Of a stretch of 64,000 nucleotides of DNA, positions 61,536 through 64,000 are shown one piece after another (within the stretch, counting starts at the first letter, position 1; each line of letters starts with the position of its first letter). The stretch is from the NCBI RefSeq assembly GCF_003351765.1, contig NZ_CP031229.1, positions 2,852,001-2,916,000 on the forward strand. Reading direction: 5' to 3'. The notes under the pieces were generated by a model, which was not told the DNA's origin, searched no databases, and saw only the letters and a program-made list of their open reading frames with translations. Made by a program: the position numbers and the translations under genes. Source of the stretch: Ornithinimicrobium avium (GTDB taxonomy: Bacteria; Actinomycetota; Actinomycetes; Actinomycetales; Dermatophilaceae).

Positions 61536-61551
61536 GCGGCATTTCCGGACG
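61536..61551. repeat. Diverged type B boundary repeat at the island's far side
   Basis: GCGGCATTTCCGGACG starts at 61536 and matches the copy at 40392. No further family member was found to the right. Confidence 0.5.
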
Positions 61552-61650
61552 TTTCGCCCGGATGGCGGGCCGCCTCGAGACGTCCGGCTTGAAGCGAGAT
61601 AGCAGTCGTTCGCTCTGGCGCTACCGCTGCGAGGGGGTGTCCATGCCGGG

Positions 61651-62105
61651 GGCAAAGTCCCCACTGGTGGCCACGTGAGGTCCCAGCTGGTGGCCAGGCA
61701 AGTGTCCCCACCCTCTGCTCGTGTCGTCCATGAGTTGAGCCCCTGGGCGGTGACGGTGTCGGTGTCTAAGCCAGTCACCGCACCGCCCAGGGAGCTCCAT
61801 TTAAGAAAATGGGGGAAGAGTTGGACATCATCACCGCCTACGAGACCGTGGGCGCCTACCGTGGCGCCGCTGATATCTGCGGCACCACCCACAAGACCGT
61901 CAAGCGGGACGTGCAACGTCACGCCGCTGGTCAGGGCCGCCCGGTCAAAGCGCCTCGGCCGGCGAACTACGAGGATGTGCGTGGCCTCGTCGCCGCCTGT
62001 GTCGACACGGCCAGGGCACGGATCAGCGACAAACGGCTGCTGCCGAAGGCCCGCGCTGGCGGATACACGTGGCTAGGCGCAGCGTCCAGAAGGCCGCAAC
62101 TTCAA
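61651..62105 (+). mobile_element. Remnant of an IS21-like element
   Basis: GTCCCCACTGGTGGCCA and GTCCCAGCTGGTGGCCA boxes (61658-61703) are terminal repeats of an IS. They are followed by the first part of a transposase gene and then unrelated sequence. Confidence 0.65.
61741..61792 (+). terminator. Hairpin between IS end and transposase start
   Basis: CCCTGGGCGGTG (61741-61752) and CACCGCCCAGGG (61781-61792) are perfect 12-base complements. IS elements often use such hairpins to block outside transcription or shift expression of transposase. Confidence 0.6.
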
Positions 62106-62114
62106 CCGCCGTGA
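61809..62114 (+). pseudogene. Truncated IS transposase N-terminus
   Basis: The frame begins MGEELDIITAYETVGAYRGA and continues CGTTHKTVKRDVQRH, DVRGLVAACVDTARARISDK and RLLPKARAGGYT, the conserved N-terminal region of a family of actinobacterial IstA-type transposases. It then diverges and stops. About 80% of the protein is missing. Confidence 0.8.
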
Positions 62115-62515
62115 ATACCGCGGTATCCCCGAACACGATACCAACTTGTTCAGGTGCCACGTCATCCCCCTCGTGGGCAGCGCCACTCGTGCCGTCGAGA
62201 GGGCCAGCCAGGATAGTAGCAAGGGAAACGCCCGGCTCTCGAACTGGCTGGGTTGCGTCAATGCAAAGCTGTGGGCTTGTCTCAAGGTGTTGCCAGGGCG
62301 ACGAGGACGGAATGAGCTGACTGGTCCGCCCCAATACAGGTGCTGTGGCTCCGGAGAGACTCCGAGCCGGCGCAGACCCCTTTTGGTCACTCCAGGCTCG
62401 GACATCTCCCACGACCCGGCTGGGATCGCCCACATGGAGAGAGAGGGGCCGTACACGCGGGGAGATCCTTTCGCCACCAACCCCGACAGCCCTTGCCAGG
62501 ACAAGTACGCACTCC
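62115..62515. other. Stretch without a supported gene
   Basis: A minus-strand frame (62023-62559) is open but overlaps both the IS remnant and the FAD gene and shows no family. It is left unannotated. Confidence 0.4.
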
Positions 62516-63928
62516 TCACAGGCTGCGGCGAAAATGACTACGTACAACATGCTGAGCAACGATCCGCCCGAATACAGTCGCTTTCCCCAGCGAGGTGCCG
62601 GTCATGTAACCCGCACCGTGAAACCCCCCGGTGATCTCACCCACTGCGTACAGATTTTCCATCACGGCCTGGTGCACGTTGAGAACGCGGCCACAACTGT
62701 CAGTCGTCAAGCCGCCGTAGGTTGAGGTCATGACCGACTTCGAGCGGTAAGCGTAGAAGGGCGGCGTGTCGATCTCTATCAGATTGCCGGAACCGCTGCA
62801 CAGATGCGTACGACCGAACTCGTCCGTCGCGGTCGCGACTCCGCGGTTATATCGAACAACGCTATCAGCAAGTGCGGCAGCATCGATACCCTCCAATTGC
62901 GCCAGTCTGCAGATCGTATCACTTTTCTGCAAGTGGCCCTTCTGCTCAAGGGAATCGAGGTCCTTGATCAAATCGCTTTCTCGACACATCGCTCGTATTT
63001 TCGAATCGAAGATTTGAAAGGCCACTTCCCCGGGTTGCGCGAGCACCGCCCGACCCAACGTCTTGTAGTCGACGGACTCGTTGACGAACCGCCTCCCATC
63101 CTGGTTTACTACAATGGCGCCCTTGTAATAAGCGGTGACCAACTCATCGCAAGCGTCGTCAGAACCTGGGTGCGCGCCGTAGGTGCCCGAAACGGAGCAC
63201 ATGTCCGCAAGACCAGCTCCGAGCGAGCGCGCAATTTTCAAGCCGTCCCCGGTGTTTCCCTTACCGCCATGCGGAAGGGCGGATAGTTGGTCAGGCACAA
63301 ACTCCTGCAGGAGATCAACGGCCCGTGTGAATCCACCGGTCGCTAGAACGACGCCGTCGCGGCCTACGAACGAGCACTCGCCCCCCGGCGTGTCTGCCAC
63401 CACGCCAATCACCTTTCCCGAGCGAGCTTGCAGCATTCGCAGTCCCCGGTGTCGCACCCTTATGGCGCCGCCCGCGGCTACAAAGAATTCCTGCAGAATG
63501 CTCAGCGTACGGTGCATGTGAGCTTGGTGAGCCCGCGCCGCGCTCATCCCGGCGCTCAACTCGAGGGCCCGAAAGACGACTCCGTGTCTCTTCAGCCAAA
63601 GATACGTCTCCTGTTGCTTCGCTAGGTAGGCCCTCAACAAAGTGCGGTCGCTTTGACCGTCGCCCGTTCGAAGAAGGTCCTGCATAAACAAGTGATCTGA
63701 GTCGCCGACGCTACGTTCGCGTTGCTTTGCTGTACCAGAGAAGGCAAACCACCCGCCGCTCATCGCAGATGACCCGCCCACCTCCTCAGTCTTTTCCAGC
63801 ATGAGCACACTCAAGCCAGCTTCCGCCGCCGACGTCGCAACCGTGTGACCGGCTATGCCGGCGCCGAGTACGATAAGATCGAAGACTTCTGTGCAGCGCA
63901 AATCGGGGTCCCGCCTCTCTCGACCCAA
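62516..63928 (-). CDS. FAD-dependent oxidoreductase, fumarate/urocanate reductase type
   Basis: This 470-residue flavoprotein has an N-terminal FAD dinucleotide fold (VLGAGIAGHTVATSAAEAG), the GGSSAMSGGWFAFSG loop, substrate-site elements HGGKGNTGDGLK and GAHPGSD, and the C-terminal YAVGEITGGFHGAGYMTGTS. It resembles cytoplasmic fumarate/urocanate reductase or ketosteroid-dehydrogenase relatives; substrate is open. The only start near the N-terminus is TTG (63928 or 63901). GC content is lower than neighbours, which suggests transfer. No electron-transfer partner is in the window. Confidence 0.85.
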   Translation of the reverse strand: MGRERRDPDLRCTEVFDLIVLGAGIAGHTVATSAAEAGLSVLMLEKTEEVGGSSAMSGGWFAFSGTAKQRERSVGDSDHLFMQDLLRTGDGQSDRTLLRAYLAKQQETYLWLKRHGVVFRALELSAGMSAARAHQAHMHRTLSILQEFFVAAGGAIRVRHRGLRMLQARSGKVIGVVADTPGGECSFVGRDGVVLATGGFTRAVDLLQEFVPDQLSALPHGGKGNTGDGLKIARSLGAGLADMCSVSGTYGAHPGSDDACDELVTAYYKGAIVVNQDGRRFVNESVDYKTLGRAVLAQPGEVAFQIFDSKIRAMCRESDLIKDLDSLEQKGHLQKSDTICRLAQLEGIDAAALADSVVRYNRGVATATDEFGRTHLCSGSGNLIEIDTPPFYAYRSKSVMTSTYGGLTTDSCGRVLNVHQAVMENLYAVGEITGGFHGAGYMTGTSLGKATVFGRIVAQHVVRSHFRRSL

Positions 63929-64000
63929 CAGACCACCAGTGGGGCATGGTCAGTATCAGGTACTTAGTCCTCGGACGCCAGAGCCCAGCCCGCGCTCGCG

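Noticed and set aside
62023..62559. Minus-strand gene before the FAD gene
   Set aside because: It overlaps both an IS remnant and the FAD coding region and shows no recognisable domain.
63964..64000. C-terminus of an upstream minus-strand gene (ASAGWALASED)
   Set aside because: Twelve codons are too few to support a call.
1..64000. tRNA or rRNA genes and prophage
   Set aside because: No cloverleaf, rRNA segment or phage structural gene was recognised while reading both strands; no tRNA scan was run.

Overview
The window is GC-rich DNA from an actinobacterium. The sequence supports a Micrococcales-type organism, perhaps close to Serinicoccus, Ornithinimicrobium or Janibacter, but genus is inference. 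GC is high at third positions, GTG starts are common, genes overlap by 4 bases (GTGA/ATGA), and lipoproteins, sortase and cell-wall proteins are of Gram-positive type. Many genes lack a Shine-Dalgarno sequence and instead carry a TANNNT -10 box 6-7 bases before the start codon, which suggests leaderless mRNAs.

Bases 1-37,300 look like conserved chromosome. In order: a two-gene ABC exporter (245-2337); a carbohydrate ABC importer (2378-6091) whose inner permease carries a beta-rich insert; an amidase with a LuxR-type response regulator (6199-8270); a zinc dehydrogenase, a hypothetical gene and an SDR (8332-11242); a DUF218 protein and a CDP-alcohol phosphatidyltransferase. Next comes an unusual group (12648-18781): MDR dehydrogenase, QueD/PTPS-like protein lacking one zinc His, GT4 glycosyltransferase, SAM methyltransferase, MFS transporter and a GTP cyclohydrolase II-RibD reductase fusion. 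This reads as a dedicated pathway making a modified pteridine or pyrimidine. Further on are a quaternary-amine (betaine-type) ABC importer with its binding protein nearby (20124-26122), a DUF4397 protein with a class F sortase, a secreted 5'-nucleotidase with cell-wall-binding repeats, a peptidoglycan-binding protein, an App1-type phosphatase, an Fpg/Nei glycosylase, an OmpA-domain lipoprotein, a rhodanese, a HAD protein and an orphan AAA ATPase.

Bases 37,300-62,100 are an accessory island of small, mostly self-contained gene units: two mazEF copies, hepT-mntA, phd-relE, small lipoproteins, membrane proteins, a GNAT, an ECF sigma/anti-sigma pair, an AlkZ-like protein and others. Mobile elements are IS110, ISL3 (frameshifted), intact IS21 and remnants. 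The units are bounded again and again by short repeats beginning GCGGCA. One class continues GCGGCATGNNCGGAYG and the other GCGGCAGNNGCGTGCG, and their cores are imperfect reverse complements. Both mazEF copies lie in units of exactly 639 bp from GCGGCA to GCGGCA, and homology stops at these repeats. A 9 x 29-bp tandem array of one class lies at 46783-47049. The region looks like an integron-like cassette array with an unknown recombination site. No integrase is visible in the window.

Bases 62,500-64,000 hold a lower-GC FAD-dependent oxidoreductase of the fumarate/urocanate reductase type, probably another acquired segment.
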